DNA of 64,000 nucleotides from Tolypothrix campylonemoides VB511288 (GTDB lineage: Bacteria > Cyanobacteriota > Cyanobacteriia > Cyanobacteriales > Nostocaceae). Each line of letters opens with the position of its first letter. Positions within the stretch are counted from its first letter, which is position 1. The position numbers and the translations under genes are program-made. Shown here piece by piece: positions 1-8,846 of this stretch. Below the pieces are notes generated by a model that saw only the letters and a list, made by a program, of their open reading frames with translations, was not told the DNA's origin and searched no databases. The DNA lies in contig JXCB02000023.1 in the NCBI GenBank assembly GCA_000828075.3, positions 543,937 to 607,936 of the forward strand, given 5' to 3'.

Positions 1-98
1 AGAGATTGCGCGGAGTGCAGCCCTTAAAGGGCGATCAATTCTTGTGGAGTAGGCATCCTGCCCAAAAAATTCAAGGGACGGGCAAGATGCCCATCCCA

Positions 99-142
99 CA
101 AAAACACAAAATTCATCCTGCAAAAACACAAAATTCATCCTG
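99..142. repeat. 22-bp perfect tandem repeat, two units
   Basis: Two identical 22-bp units lie back to back at 99-120 and 121-142; each begins CAAAAACACA and ends TTCATCCTG. Just upstream (about 80-98) is a GACGGGCAAGATGCCCATCC segment. Read on the other strand it starts like a second dispersed repeat near 55.2 kb (TTGTGGGRTGG). The short reading frame crossing this region has no protein-like features. Confidence 0.8.
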
Positions 143-186
143 CAAATATGCAACGCCTAATTTTATTGTCCTATATATAAACACAG

Positions 187-1263
187 ATGCTAACCAGAAA
201 TACTGCTCTCACTGTCAAAGATCTACCGCCTCCACCACCTGGAAAATCAGGCTGGCCTTGGACAGAGCAAAATCAGCCACTACCTGAACGGATGCCTGAT
301 GGTTCAAATTTGCCTCGTATAAGCATTGTGACACCTAGCTATAACTATGGACTCTTTATTGAAGAAACCATTCGCTCAGTGCTGCTACAAGGCTATCCCA
401 ATCTGGAATACATTATTATTGATGGTGGTTCTACTGATAACACCCTTGAGATTGTACAGAAATACGAACAGTATTTAACCTACTGGGTGAGCGAACCAGA
501 TAAGGGACAAACTGATGCTATTAATAAAGGATATCAATACTGCACTGGAGATTTATTTGTATGGCTTAATGCAGATGATGCATATATTAATCACAGATGT
601 TTAAGTAACGTTGCAGAGATTTATAGGCACGGGTATCAGCTTATTGTTGGTGAATGCCTTAACGTTAATGAAAATGAGCAAGAGATAATCATTACTAAAA
701 ATTTTAATGGCTATTCAGAGCCTCAGGATTTTGACCAATACCTGAAATTTTGGTCTTTTGTTGCTCTACCTCAACCTGCCGTATTTGTTGCAAAGCAACT
801 AAGTGATTCAGCTTTTCCTTTAAATAAGAATCTCTACGGCACTATGGATTATCAACTTTTTCTTAGAGTTCTTAGTCAAAAACCAAAAGCAATTTGGGTT
901 AAGCAGACTTGGGTAAAATTTAAGTATCATGGTCAAAATAAAACACTACAACATAATCCTGATACTTATTCAGAACTCTATCAGGTTGCTTTGTCTGAAG
1001 CTAAGAGAGTGTACAGTTTTAGAAAGCGAATTTTCTTCCAAATTGCAGCAACAGACTATATACATCTTCAGTCGCTTATCCATAACAAGGCTCAATTCAA
1101 ATTCTTGACTGTTTTGAAGACTTTATTATTTAGACCTACTTTAGTTCGTTGGTATCTTTTTTGGGCAATTCTCATCAAGGCTGCTGTAGGCGAAGAAAGA
1201 TACTTAGCTATCAAGACTTTTGTAAAAGAGATTGGGGATTGGCGATTGGCGATTGGCGATTAG
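187..1263 (+). CDS. Glycosyltransferase family 2
   Basis: GT-A fold sugar transferase, presumably adding one sugar to a lipid-linked exopolysaccharide unit at the cytoplasmic face. The nucleotide-sugar domain starts near residue 44 (ISIVTPSYN), followed by DGGSTD near residue 80 and the metal-binding NADDAY near residue 127. EPDKGQTDAINKG fits the same family. A proline-rich leader (PPPPPGKSGWPWTE) precedes the domain, as in several cyanobacterial GT2 proteins. No clear ribosome site precedes the ATG. The last residues (GDWRLAIGD) are encoded by a heptanucleotide repeat (GGCGATT units, 1231-1262), so the natural C-terminus was probably shorter. First gene of the cluster; acceptor and donor unknown. 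Confidence 0.88.
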   Translation: MLTRNTALTVKDLPPPPPGKSGWPWTEQNQPLPERMPDGSNLPRISIVTPSYNYGLFIEETIRSVLLQGYPNLEYIIIDGGSTDNTLEIVQKYEQYLTYWVSEPDKGQTDAINKGYQYCTGDLFVWLNADDAYINHRCLSNVAEIYRHGYQLIVGECLNVNENEQEIIITKNFNGYSEPQDFDQYLKFWSFVALPQPAVFVAKQLSDSAFPLNKNLYGTMDYQLFLRVLSQKPKAIWVKQTWVKFKYHGQNKTLQHNPDTYSELYQVALSEAKRVYSFRKRIFFQIAATDYIHLQSLIHNKAQFKFLTVLKTLLFRPTLVRWYLFWAILIKAAVGEERYLAIKTFVKEIGDWRLAIGD

Positions 1264-1467
1264 GTATCAAATCAAAAAATTATGGTGGGGGCTTTAACCC
1301 ACTACAAAATGCGTGAAAAAGTCTTTCCCAATTGCTAGTCTCAAGTCCTCTTTTCAAGGGAACAGCGTTCCTCCTCAAACAACGAGTACCTACGGTTGAG
1401 GGCTCTTCGACGCTCTCTGTTAAAATCCTAAACTTTGTATTTCATACTCACTTATAGAGGCTTTAAT

Positions 1468-1998
1468 GTGAGCAATTCTTCTATTTTATCTGTCGGATGT
1501 GGCAAGCGCAAGAGTGAAATTGGAGTTGTTCGACTGGATATTTGTCAAGATATAAATCCTGACATTGTCTGGGATTTGAATAAATTACCCTATCCATTTG
1601 AAGATTCTATTTTCTCCAAAATCGAATGCTTCGATGTCATTGAACATTTGCAGGATATTCCAAGAACATTAGAAGAATTTCACAGAGTTTTGAAACCTAA
1701 TGGATTACTACAGATAACGACTCCTCATTTCTCCTGTGCAAATTCATTTGTAGACCCTACTCACAAATGGCATCTTAGTTATTTTTCCTTTGATTACTTT
1801 TGTGAAGGTCATAAATTGTCTTACTATTCAAAGGCTAAATACCGTATGAAAGCACGTCATCTTCAATTTCAAGGAAATAGATTTAATCGTTCTATCGTAA
1901 GTAGGCTTGCTAATAAGTCACCAGAATTTTATGAACAAAGATGGGCTTGGCTTTTCCCCGCATGGTATCTTTACTTTGAATTAGAAGTCATTAAATAA
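1468..1998 (+). CDS. Class I SAM-dependent methyltransferase
   Basis: Small Methyltransf_11-type protein (176 aa). SAM motif I is LSVGCG close to the N-terminus, an acidic strand end follows (VVRLD), and DVIEHLQD plus LKPNGLLQITTPH are the usual motif III/IV region. I chose GTG at 1468 because AGAGG lies 7 nt upstream and the protein then begins directly at the fold. An upstream TTG at 1435 would add 11 residues with no ribosome site. It lies between a GT2 and a GT4, so a sugar methylation role in the polysaccharide is likely, but this is inference from context. Confidence 0.82.
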   Translation: MSNSSILSVGCGKRKSEIGVVRLDICQDINPDIVWDLNKLPYPFEDSIFSKIECFDVIEHLQDIPRTLEEFHRVLKPNGLLQITTPHFSCANSFVDPTHKWHLSYFSFDYFCEGHKLSYYSKAKYRMKARHLQFQGNRFNRSIVSRLANKSPEFYEQRWAWLFPAWYLYFELEVIK

Positions 1999-2016
1999 GT
2001 TAGCTAATTTAAAACA

Positions 2017-3114
2017 ATGAAAGTTGTTCACATCACTCCTACTTACTTTGATTCCTCTTCCATCATTGGTGGTGGTGAACGTTACCCGACAGAATTAGCT
2101 AGCTGGATGGCAAAAAAGGTAGATACTACTTTTGTAAGCTTTGGGTGTGAACGAAAATCCTACTACTTAGACAAGCTTAAAATTGAAGTTTATCCAGTGA
2201 AGCACTTTATTCATGGTAGCAAAGTGAACCCCATAAACTTTGGATATTTAGGTTCAATGTTGAAGGGTAATATTGTTCACATCCATAATATCAACACAGT
2301 TGTTTCTGATATAGGCTGTCTGACATCATTTTTGCTAGGCAAGCGTGTTTTTGTTACAGACCACGGTGGAGGTGGAAGCTTGGTTCTTAACCAAAAGCTG
2401 CCTATCTTCAAATGTTATCAAGGGGCGATCGCTCAGTCACGCTTTTGTCTCAACTTGATACCATCTGAACTACAAAAGAAATCTGTTTTGATTAAAGGTG
2501 GGGTTAATACTGATAAATTTTGTCCAGATCCTTCTTTAGGAAAACACAATAAGTTACTATACGTCGGTCGCATTTTGCCTCACAAGGGAATTAACTACCT
2601 TATTGAAGCCTTCCGTTTGGTCAATCGTCCAGACTATCAACTTACTATTGTTGGCAGAATCTACAATGAGGAATTTTACCAAGACCTGAAACAGATGGCG
2701 GAGGGTTTAGCGGTTGAATTTGTTCACAATGCTGATGAGCAGCGGCTGTTATACGAATACCGTACAGCGAAAGTGACCGTTTTGCCTTCTGTTCATAAGA
2801 CTTGCTATGGAGATTACACCCGAGTTCCAGAACTGATGGGGTTTACTCTGCTGGAATCGCAAGCTTGTGGAACTCCTGTAATATGTACTGACGCAGGAGC
2901 AATGCATGAGTTTGTTGATGATGGTCGTACTGGGTTTGTTGTTAAGCAGAATTGTGGGGAGGCGATCGCCGCTGCTTTACACCAATTAATAGGCTTATCT
3001 CCATCAGAATATTCAGAATACCAAACTCGTTGTTGTCAGTGGATAGAACCTCTAAGTTGGTCAACAGTAGTTGAAAGGCATTTAGATATTTACCAAGGTA
3101 AAGACGTTTTATAG
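2017..3114 (+). CDS. Glycosyltransferase family 4
   Basis: GT-B fold retaining transferase (365 aa). The N-terminal domain has a glycine-rich acceptor loop (IIGGGERYPTELA). The C-terminal domain starts near residue 180 with LLYVGRILPHKGINYLIEAF, typical of Glycos_transf_1, and carries the E-x7-E signature in FTLLESQACGTPVICTDAGA. Start ATG follows the previous stop by 18 nt, consistent with co-transcription. Two HIP1 octamers lie inside the gene (about 2426 and 2961). Donor sugar cannot be told from sequence. Confidence 0.9.
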   Translation: MKVVHITPTYFDSSSIIGGGERYPTELASWMAKKVDTTFVSFGCERKSYYLDKLKIEVYPVKHFIHGSKVNPINFGYLGSMLKGNIVHIHNINTVVSDIGCLTSFLLGKRVFVTDHGGGGSLVLNQKLPIFKCYQGAIAQSRFCLNLIPSELQKKSVLIKGGVNTDKFCPDPSLGKHNKLLYVGRILPHKGINYLIEAFRLVNRPDYQLTIVGRIYNEEFYQDLKQMAEGLAVEFVHNADEQRLLYEYRTAKVTVLPSVHKTCYGDYTRVPELMGFTLLESQACGTPVICTDAGAMHEFVDDGRTGFVVKQNCGEAIAAALHQLIGLSPSEYSEYQTRCCQWIEPLSWSTVVERHLDIYQGKDVL

Positions 3115-3132
3115 CTTTTTAAGGAGTGCCAG

Positions 3133-4233
3133 TTGAAATCATTGCGTATTCTCATTGTTACTCATGCTCCCCTTTCTCCAGAATTTGGTGCTGGTCAGAT
3201 GGCAATTAATTTGGCAGAAGCACTTCGGAACCAGGGACACGATGTTACTCTATGGTCTCCTCATCCTTTAGTTAAAAAGGTAGGACAATTTCAAAATACA
3301 AGACTAATGCGATTGAAACTAGAATCATTTCTCCAATCTCAAAAGCCATTTGATGTAATTGATAGTCCAGCAGCTCTAATTACACGTAAAGTTAGTCAAT
3401 CTGCCATAATAGTTGCCCGTAGCGTCCAACCTGATATTTTATATTTAATTTCTAGCTTAAATGATACTAAAAAAGAAAATATTCTCAAAAAGAACATTAG
3501 AATTTTAACAAAATTATTTTACATATTCATAGCTTCTTTTTACGTTATTCAAGGTTGGAAAAGAGCAAAATATATTCTTTGTTTAGGCAGTTTAGAAATG
3601 TGTTGGATGAAAAAGTGGTTTCCCTGGTGGAGAAATAAATTAAGTTACTATGTCAATGCCTTATCTAAAACCGAGCAAAAGACTTTAGCTGAAATTCGCT
3701 CAAAAAGAAGCAAAAAAGTAGTTGATAATACGAGATTTATTTGGATTGGTCGTTGGGTATTTCATAAAGGATACGATGACCTAAAGAACTTTTTAATGAA
3801 CTGGTCAAGATTACGTCCCCAGGATAGTTTTACAATTGCAGGTTGTGGAAATTGCTTTGAAAAAGATGAACTGAATAGTTCTCTGGTGAAATGTAATTTA
3901 AACTTTATATCTAGCTTCAAAAGAGATGAACTTCCTCATTTACTTGCTAGTCATGATGTGGGACTATTTACAAGCAAGGTTGAAGGCTGGGGACTAGTAT
4001 TGAATGAAATGCTAGAGTCAGGTATGCCTGTTTTTGCCACTCCATCTGGAGGTGTACCTGACTTACAGCCATTCTTTCAAGAAGAGCTAAAGCCGTTTCC
4101 AGCATCGCTAGAATCGATTACGAATATTCCTATCAATATCCGTGATTTGACTGACTACTATAAGGTGTTCGATTGGAATGCAATAAGTTTGAAGTACTTA
4201 GAGATGATATTTTCAAGTTTTAGCTTAGTTTAA
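3133..4233 (+). CDS. Glycosyltransferase family 4
   Basis: GT-B protein (366 aa) starting at TTG 3133; AAGGAG at 3121-3126 is a good ribosome site at proper spacing and supports this non-ATG start. N-terminal domain: ILIVTHAPLSPEFGAGQMA. C-terminal domain: FIWIGRWVFHKGYDDL and EGWGLVLNEMLESGMPVF with the two glutamates of the family. The gene looks A/T-richer than its neighbours, and I see no HIP1 octamer in it or in the next gene, which hints at a separate origin for this pair, though weakly. A hydrophobic stretch near residue 130 (LFYIFIASFYVIQ) may be membrane-associated. Confidence 0.88.
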   Translation: MKSLRILIVTHAPLSPEFGAGQMAINLAEALRNQGHDVTLWSPHPLVKKVGQFQNTRLMRLKLESFLQSQKPFDVIDSPAALITRKVSQSAIIVARSVQPDILYLISSLNDTKKENILKKNIRILTKLFYIFIASFYVIQGWKRAKYILCLGSLEMCWMKKWFPWWRNKLSYYVNALSKTEQKTLAEIRSKRSKKVVDNTRFIWIGRWVFHKGYDDLKNFLMNWSRLRPQDSFTIAGCGNCFEKDELNSSLVKCNLNFISSFKRDELPHLLASHDVGLFTSKVEGWGLVLNEMLESGMPVFATPSGGVPDLQPFFQEELKPFPASLESITNIPINIRDLTDYYKVFDWNAISLKYLEMIFSSFSLV

Positions 4234-4250
4234 TCAAAGAGGTAAACCAT

Positions 4251-4979
4251 ATGGTAAGTGAAGTCAGTAAATATGATATGTGGCATGAGCAAGTTCACGG
4301 GAGTGAAAATCCATTAAACATTAAGTTAGAAGATTGGCATAAAAATTCTCTGACTTTATCTCCTCCTTTACAGGGTTTAAAGATTTTAGAGGTTGGTTGT
4401 GGAGTTGGAGATTTTGCAATTTATTTGTCAGATAAAGGTGCTGATGTGACTGCTGTAGATTTTTCTCCTAAGGCTATTGAATTAGCTAGGACAAAGGCGG
4501 AAAGTCAAAATAAGCAAGTAGATTTTCAATTAGCAGATGCTCAAGCACTTCCATTTGAAGATAACTCGTTTGACTTGATATTTTCCTGTGAATGTCTAGA
4601 ACACGTTCCTACACCCCAACTTGCACTGAATCAAATGTACAGAGTATTGAAGCCTAAAGGCAAGTTGATATTAACAACAGAAAACTACTCTAATGCAATT
4701 TTGCTAGCATGGATTGTTGATTGGCTTCGTAAAGAACCTTTCAACAGTGGTGAAAAAGTTCAACCGATTGATCATTTCTTTGTCTTTTGGCAAGTTAGGC
4801 GAATGTTTACCCAAGCTGGGTTTCAAGTTCAAAAAATGATTGGCTCCCATCACGTATTTCTCCTACTTCCCAGGTTTCATCCCCACACCTTTGTGGTAGA
4901 AAGATTTCAAAATCCATTCATCTGTGGGCTACTTCGCCCATTTGCACGACATATGGCATTTGAAGCAATTAAACAATAA
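4251..4979 (+). CDS. Class I SAM-dependent methyltransferase
   Basis: A 242-residue methyltransferase. Motif I is ILEVGCGVGDFAIYL, motif II VTAVDFSPKAIELA, and the binding-pocket acid sits in LADAQALPFEDNSFDLIF; CLEHVP is the motif IV region. The pattern is of the Methyltransf_11/UbiE-like superfamily, but the substrate is not implied by it. AGAGG lies upstream of ATG 4251. It is one of three methyltransferases in the cluster, so O-methylated sugars in the product are a reasonable inference. The C-terminal half contains aromatic-rich segments (HFFVFWQVRRMF) common in sugar-tailoring members. Confidence 0.87.
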   Translation: MVSEVSKYDMWHEQVHGSENPLNIKLEDWHKNSLTLSPPLQGLKILEVGCGVGDFAIYLSDKGADVTAVDFSPKAIELARTKAESQNKQVDFQLADAQALPFEDNSFDLIFSCECLEHVPTPQLALNQMYRVLKPKGKLILTTENYSNAILLAWIVDWLRKEPFNSGEKVQPIDHFFVFWQVRRMFTQAGFQVQKMIGSHHVFLLLPRFHPHTFVVERFQNPFICGLLRPFARHMAFEAIKQ

Positions 4980-4991
4980 TTTAGTCAGATT

Positions 4992-6098
4992 ATGGGTAGG
5001 CTAATTGTTCATGTAGCTGAAGTCAATCTGTCTGAAGAGTCAGGCATGGGACGAATCGCATACTATTGGAAAAAACAGTTCGAGAAGCGTGGCTACGAGT
5101 TTTTGCATATTGGTCCAGCAGAGGTTGGTAGTCTCCGGCATCCAGCCCTATTTCCTGACGCAGCCCATCGCATTTACAAGCAACTTGGACGCAAAGCTTC
5201 TATCTTTTTAGTTCATGAGCCAGCTTCTGGGTCTTTCTTAAAGTTCGGCATTCCCACCGTACTGTTCAGCCATGGTTTAGAGCGAAGAGGGTGGGAACTT
5301 CAATTGCAGGCAAAAGAGGGAACCACTGAGAAGTTAAAATGGCGTACAAAAATCCTCTTTCCACTCTGGCGATTGCGACAATGCGATCTGGGTTTGAGTA
5401 AAACCAACTTACTGCTGTTATCCAATCAACAAGATGTTGATTTTGCTCAAAAATACTATTGCCGAGATGCAAAGCACAGCTACGTCTTTAAGAACGGTGT
5501 ATTTCCGTCAGCATTGGATGAGAAAACACAACCACTTGAGCCTTTGACTGTTTTGTTTCTTGGTACTTGGACAAAGAGAAAGGGAATCAGAACTCTGACC
5601 GAAGCTGCCCAAATCTTACAAAGTGAGGGATTTTATGCTAACTGGCTCCTTGCAGGAACAGGTCTTGATTCTGAAACAGTTTTGAAAGACTGGTCGGAGG
5701 AGATCCGTCCTTTTGTGGAAGTCATCCCACGATTTCATAGAGATGCTGAGTCCAATCTCTTTGCCCGTGCAAACGTGTTTGTTTTACCTAGCTTTTTTGA
5801 GGGACAACCTTTAGCACTGCTACAAGCAATGGAGTCAGGGCGTTGCTGCATCACAACAAACTGCTGTGGACAGAGAGATTTAATTAAAAATGGTTATAAC
5901 GGACTGCTTCATGAACCAGGCGATGCTCAAACTTTAGCTGCTCTAATTCAGGATTGCGCTAAAAATAAAGACTTAAGAACTACCTTGGGAAAAAATGCTA
6001 AGCAATCAGTCAGCGATCGCTCTTGGGAAGTTACGTCTGCTGAAGTAGTTGATCAAATTGAGGAAGTACTCAGTCAGTATTGTGAGGTTAAGTGCTAA
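4992..6098 (+). CDS. Glycosyltransferase family 4
   Basis: GT-B transferase (368 aa). The N-terminal domain includes ESGMGRIAYYWKKQFEKRGY, and the C-terminal domain LFLGTWTKRKGIRTLTEAA and PSFFEGQPLALLQAMESG, where the family's E-x7-E pair is recognisable. It starts 12 nt after the methyltransferase stop and its own stop lies inside the next gene's start region (GTG at 6092), so translation of the pair is probably coupled. Specificity is unknown. Confidence 0.88.
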   Translation: MGRLIVHVAEVNLSEESGMGRIAYYWKKQFEKRGYEFLHIGPAEVGSLRHPALFPDAAHRIYKQLGRKASIFLVHEPASGSFLKFGIPTVLFSHGLERRGWELQLQAKEGTTEKLKWRTKILFPLWRLRQCDLGLSKTNLLLLSNQQDVDFAQKYYCRDAKHSYVFKNGVFPSALDEKTQPLEPLTVLFLGTWTKRKGIRTLTEAAQILQSEGFYANWLLAGTGLDSETVLKDWSEEIRPFVEVIPRFHRDAESNLFARANVFVLPSFFEGQPLALLQAMESGRCCITTNCCGQRDLIKNGYNGLLHEPGDAQTLAALIQDCAKNKDLRTTLGKNAKQSVSDRSWEVTSAEVVDQIEEVLSQYCEVKC

Positions 6099-7198
6099 TA
6101 ATCTCTATTGTGCCGCGACTTCCCCCTGCAATTGATGGTGTGGGAGACTATGCTCTGAATTTAGCTAGTCAACTTCGCAAAGACTTTGCCATAGAAACGC
6201 ATTTCTTAGTATGTGATCCTAACTGGACTGGAGCAAAAAATATTGAGGGCTTTGCTGTTAGTAAACTTACTGTACGTTCTGCCTCTAAGCTACTATCTTT
6301 GCTGTCTCCAGACATATCCACAGTGCTGCTACATTACGTTGGCTACGGATACAATAAACGCGGCTGTCCAGTTTGGCTGGTCAAAGGCTTAGAACGTTGG
6401 AAAAGCAGCATTACTAATGCTCGCTTAGTAACTATGTTTCATGAAATCTCTGCTTCCGGTCCTATTTGGACAAGTGCTTTCTGGCTGTCTAGACTGCAAA
6501 TAACCCTAGCAACGCGATTGGTTCAACTAAGCGATCGCTGTCTCACTAGCAAACAATTCTACGCCGAAATTCTTCATAAATTAAGTCGAGGTCAGCACAA
6601 AGAAATTCTTGCTATGCCTGTTTTTTCTTCCATCGCTGAACCGCAACAAGTGTTACCGTTAGCAGAACGTCAGCGACATCTGGTTGTATTTGGAGGGAGT
6701 CGCAACAGACTGCAAGTTTATCAAAACTCCTCAGCAATGCTGAACCGTACCTGTGAACTACTAGGAATTGAGAAAATCTTGGATATTGGTCCACCCGTAA
6801 ATTTAAATTTGTCATCTTTTAAGAGTGTACCCATCGTAGAAATGGGAAAACAGCCTGCGGCTAAAATCAGCGAGATTTTATTAAATTCCCAGGTAGGCTT
6901 TTTGAACTATAATCCAGATTATTTAGCCAAATCAACCATCTTTGCTGCTTACTGTGCTCATGGATTGTTAACTGTCAGCGCTCATTGTAGTACCTTGCCA
7001 ATAGATGGGATAGAACCAGAAAAACATTACTGGCTAAGCGACGAGCAAACAGCAGAGTGTAAAAGTGGAGCAGAGTTACAGGCGATCGCTAACAATGCAT
7101 ATGCTTGGTATCAAAGCCATAACTTGTCAGTACAGGCTCAGACCTTTGCACAATTCCTCATCAAGAGTTCACCAACTGTAGTTGGACAAAAGCTATGA
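6092..7198 (+). CDS. Putative GT-B glycosyltransferase, divergent
   Basis: Starts at GTG 6092, overlapping the upstream gene by 7 nt. The N-terminus (IISIVPRLPPAIDGVGDYAL) looks like a GT-B N-terminal domain with its glycine-rich loop. The C-terminal half lacks the usual GT4 GR-x-KG and E-x7-E signatures; instead it has VFGGSRNRLQVYQ and a late VGFLNYNPDYLAKSTIFAAY segment. It may be a divergent transferase or a catalytically altered relative. Cluster position and length (368 aa) are the main reasons for the call. It overlaps the next gene by 4 nt (ATGA). Confidence 0.65.
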   Translation: MLIISIVPRLPPAIDGVGDYALNLASQLRKDFAIETHFLVCDPNWTGAKNIEGFAVSKLTVRSASKLLSLLSPDISTVLLHYVGYGYNKRGCPVWLVKGLERWKSSITNARLVTMFHEISASGPIWTSAFWLSRLQITLATRLVQLSDRCLTSKQFYAEILHKLSRGQHKEILAMPVFSSIAEPQQVLPLAERQRHLVVFGGSRNRLQVYQNSSAMLNRTCELLGIEKILDIGPPVNLNLSSFKSVPIVEMGKQPAAKISEILLNSQVGFLNYNPDYLAKSTIFAAYCAHGLLTVSAHCSTLPIDGIEPEKHYWLSDEQTAECKSGAELQAIANNAYAWYQSHNLSVQAQTFAQFLIKSSPTVVGQKL

Positions 7199-8124
7199 GT
7201 ATGAGTTGTTCTGCTCTGATAACCAATTACAATACTTGGCAACTGACAAGTATCTGCGCTAAAGAACTTGAGCGCTGGTCGAAACAGAACCTTACAGAGA
7301 TTTTGGTTGTCGATGATGCTTCTGAACAAGCTGCACCGGAGAATCTCCCACAGCAAGTTCGAGTCATTAGGAACGAGCAAAATCAAGGCTATGTTGCCAG
7401 TGTGAACATCGGCTTTGCTCAGTTGCGTGAGGATATAATCATTCTGCTTGATAGTGATGCTTGTCCTTTGATGGATTTAACCAAGCCACTGACGCAGGTG
7501 TTTGCAACAAACTCAAAGCTTGGGGCTGTTGGTTTTCAACTGGTGGATGAGCAAAACCAGCCCACAGGTTCGTGCAGTCCAGAACCTAATGCACTAGGTT
7601 TATTGTTTGGGCAAAAGTTAGAAGCTTTGTCTTGCTCGTGGTTTGAGCAAACAAAAGTGCGATTAGCAATGCCTGTGCCCTTTGGGCGATCGCTCTGTCT
7701 TCATTCCTGCGGAATGGCTGTGCGACGAACTGCCTTTGAGGAGGTTGGTGGTTTTGATGAAAAATTTGACTTTTTGGATGCCGACATAGATTTCTCCATG
7801 AGACTTCGTGCCGCTGGATGGCATATTCAAGTTGGTTCCAACCTGCTTGCGTATCACAAAGGCGGAGGCAGTTTTCAAACCACAGCTACACGGGTTTTGC
7901 GCCATCACAGGAACCGTTGGCGGTTGCTAGCAAAGCATGGACGGCTCCCTCTACCCTGGCTGTTTAAAGTTGGGTTAGCAACTCGTCATGCGGTTGAATA
8001 TAGTCTTCTGGCAATAGCTGGCAGAATGCTCATCAAAGATCCTGTAATTCTCGAAGATAAACTTCACGGAAGACGACATTTGTTCAATCAAGTATGGACT
8101 GGTTATGGCAATGAATGTCAATGA
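7195..8124 (+). CDS. Glycosyltransferase family 2
   Basis: GT-A transferase (309 aa) of the rhamnosyltransferase-like GT2 group. LVVDDASEQ, NQGYVASVNIGF and LLDSDACPL (the metal-binding acids) mark the donor domain, and FDEKFDFLDADIDFSMRLR with AYHKGGGSF is the acceptor-side region. The ATG overlaps the previous TGA. The 3' end overlaps the following methyltransferase start by 20 nt, so these genes were kept tightly packed. Cytoplasmic, acting on a lipid-linked intermediate by inference. Confidence 0.88.
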   Translation: MSMSCSALITNYNTWQLTSICAKELERWSKQNLTEILVVDDASEQAAPENLPQQVRVIRNEQNQGYVASVNIGFAQLREDIIILLDSDACPLMDLTKPLTQVFATNSKLGAVGFQLVDEQNQPTGSCSPEPNALGLLFGQKLEALSCSWFEQTKVRLAMPVPFGRSLCLHSCGMAVRRTAFEEVGGFDEKFDFLDADIDFSMRLRAAGWHIQVGSNLLAYHKGGGSFQTTATRVLRHHRNRWRLLAKHGRLPLPWLFKVGLATRHAVEYSLLAIAGRMLIKDPVILEDKLHGRRHLFNQVWTGYGNECQ

Positions 8125-8815
8125 AGGTGTAAATACTCTACGTCCTATTTATGACTTTGCACTACCATCGCTTGAAAATGACTTAGGCAGTCGTAGTTTA
8201 ATTTACAAAGCAATTCCTCCAGGTAGCTATGTACTAGATGTTGGTTGCGATACTGGTCGATTTGGCGAAGCCTTGCGAACACAAAAAAATTGTGATGTTG
8301 ATGGTGTTGAGCCTTACTTAACAGCTGCGGAGGTAGCTAAAACTCGGCTGAATAATGTCTTTGTTCGCTCAATTAAGAATGAACAATCCTTCGATGGCTT
8401 GGTTAACTACAATGCTATTTTGTTCCTCTGCGTCTTAGAACACCTACAAGATCCCTGGGCAGTTCTTAAGGGAGCATTGAAAACTCTCAAACCAGGCGGC
8501 ACTGTCTATGTTGTAGTTCCCAATATTGCCCATATATCAGTGGTGCGGCGACTCCTGCTAGGACAATTTGATTACAGTCAATTTGGAACAATGGATCGTA
8601 CGCACCTCCGCTGGTTCACCCGAAAAAGCTTGAGGGAAAGTCTTGAAAATGCAGGATTTGTCAACATAAATATTGACATAATTCCCACCGTACCTTACTT
8701 AAACCAAAATTTTTTTATTTCCAGGTTTCTTACAAAACAAATCGGCACAATTTTACCGGATCTTTTTGGTAGTTCGATTATTGGTTTTGGTTCTAAACCA
8801 ATAACAAATGAATGA
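8105..8815 (+). CDS. Class I SAM-dependent methyltransferase
   Basis: A 236-residue methyltransferase with YVLDVGCDTGRFGEAL (motif I), VDGVEPYLTAAEVA (motif II) and FLCVLEHLQDPWAVL. The later LKPGGTVYVVVPN and RTHLRWFTRKSLRESL segments are typical of Methyltransf_23-type proteins found in polysaccharide loci. Start is ATG 8105 or ATG 8111; both overlap the preceding GT2. Substrate unknown. Confidence 0.87.
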   Translation: MAMNVNEGVNTLRPIYDFALPSLENDLGSRSLIYKAIPPGSYVLDVGCDTGRFGEALRTQKNCDVDGVEPYLTAAEVAKTRLNNVFVRSIKNEQSFDGLVNYNAILFLCVLEHLQDPWAVLKGALKTLKPGGTVYVVVPNIAHISVVRRLLLGQFDYSQFGTMDRTHLRWFTRKSLRESLENAGFVNINIDIIPTVPYLNQNFFISRFLTKQIGTILPDLFGSSIIGFGSKPITNE

Positions 8816-8846
8816 GGAAAATAGCAACATTAAATAATAAAAATAT

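Noticed and set aside
6-287. 93-residue + strand reading frame at the window start
   Set aside because: It runs through the 22-bp tandem repeat and into the GT2 gene in another frame, with no protein-like composition or ribosome site.
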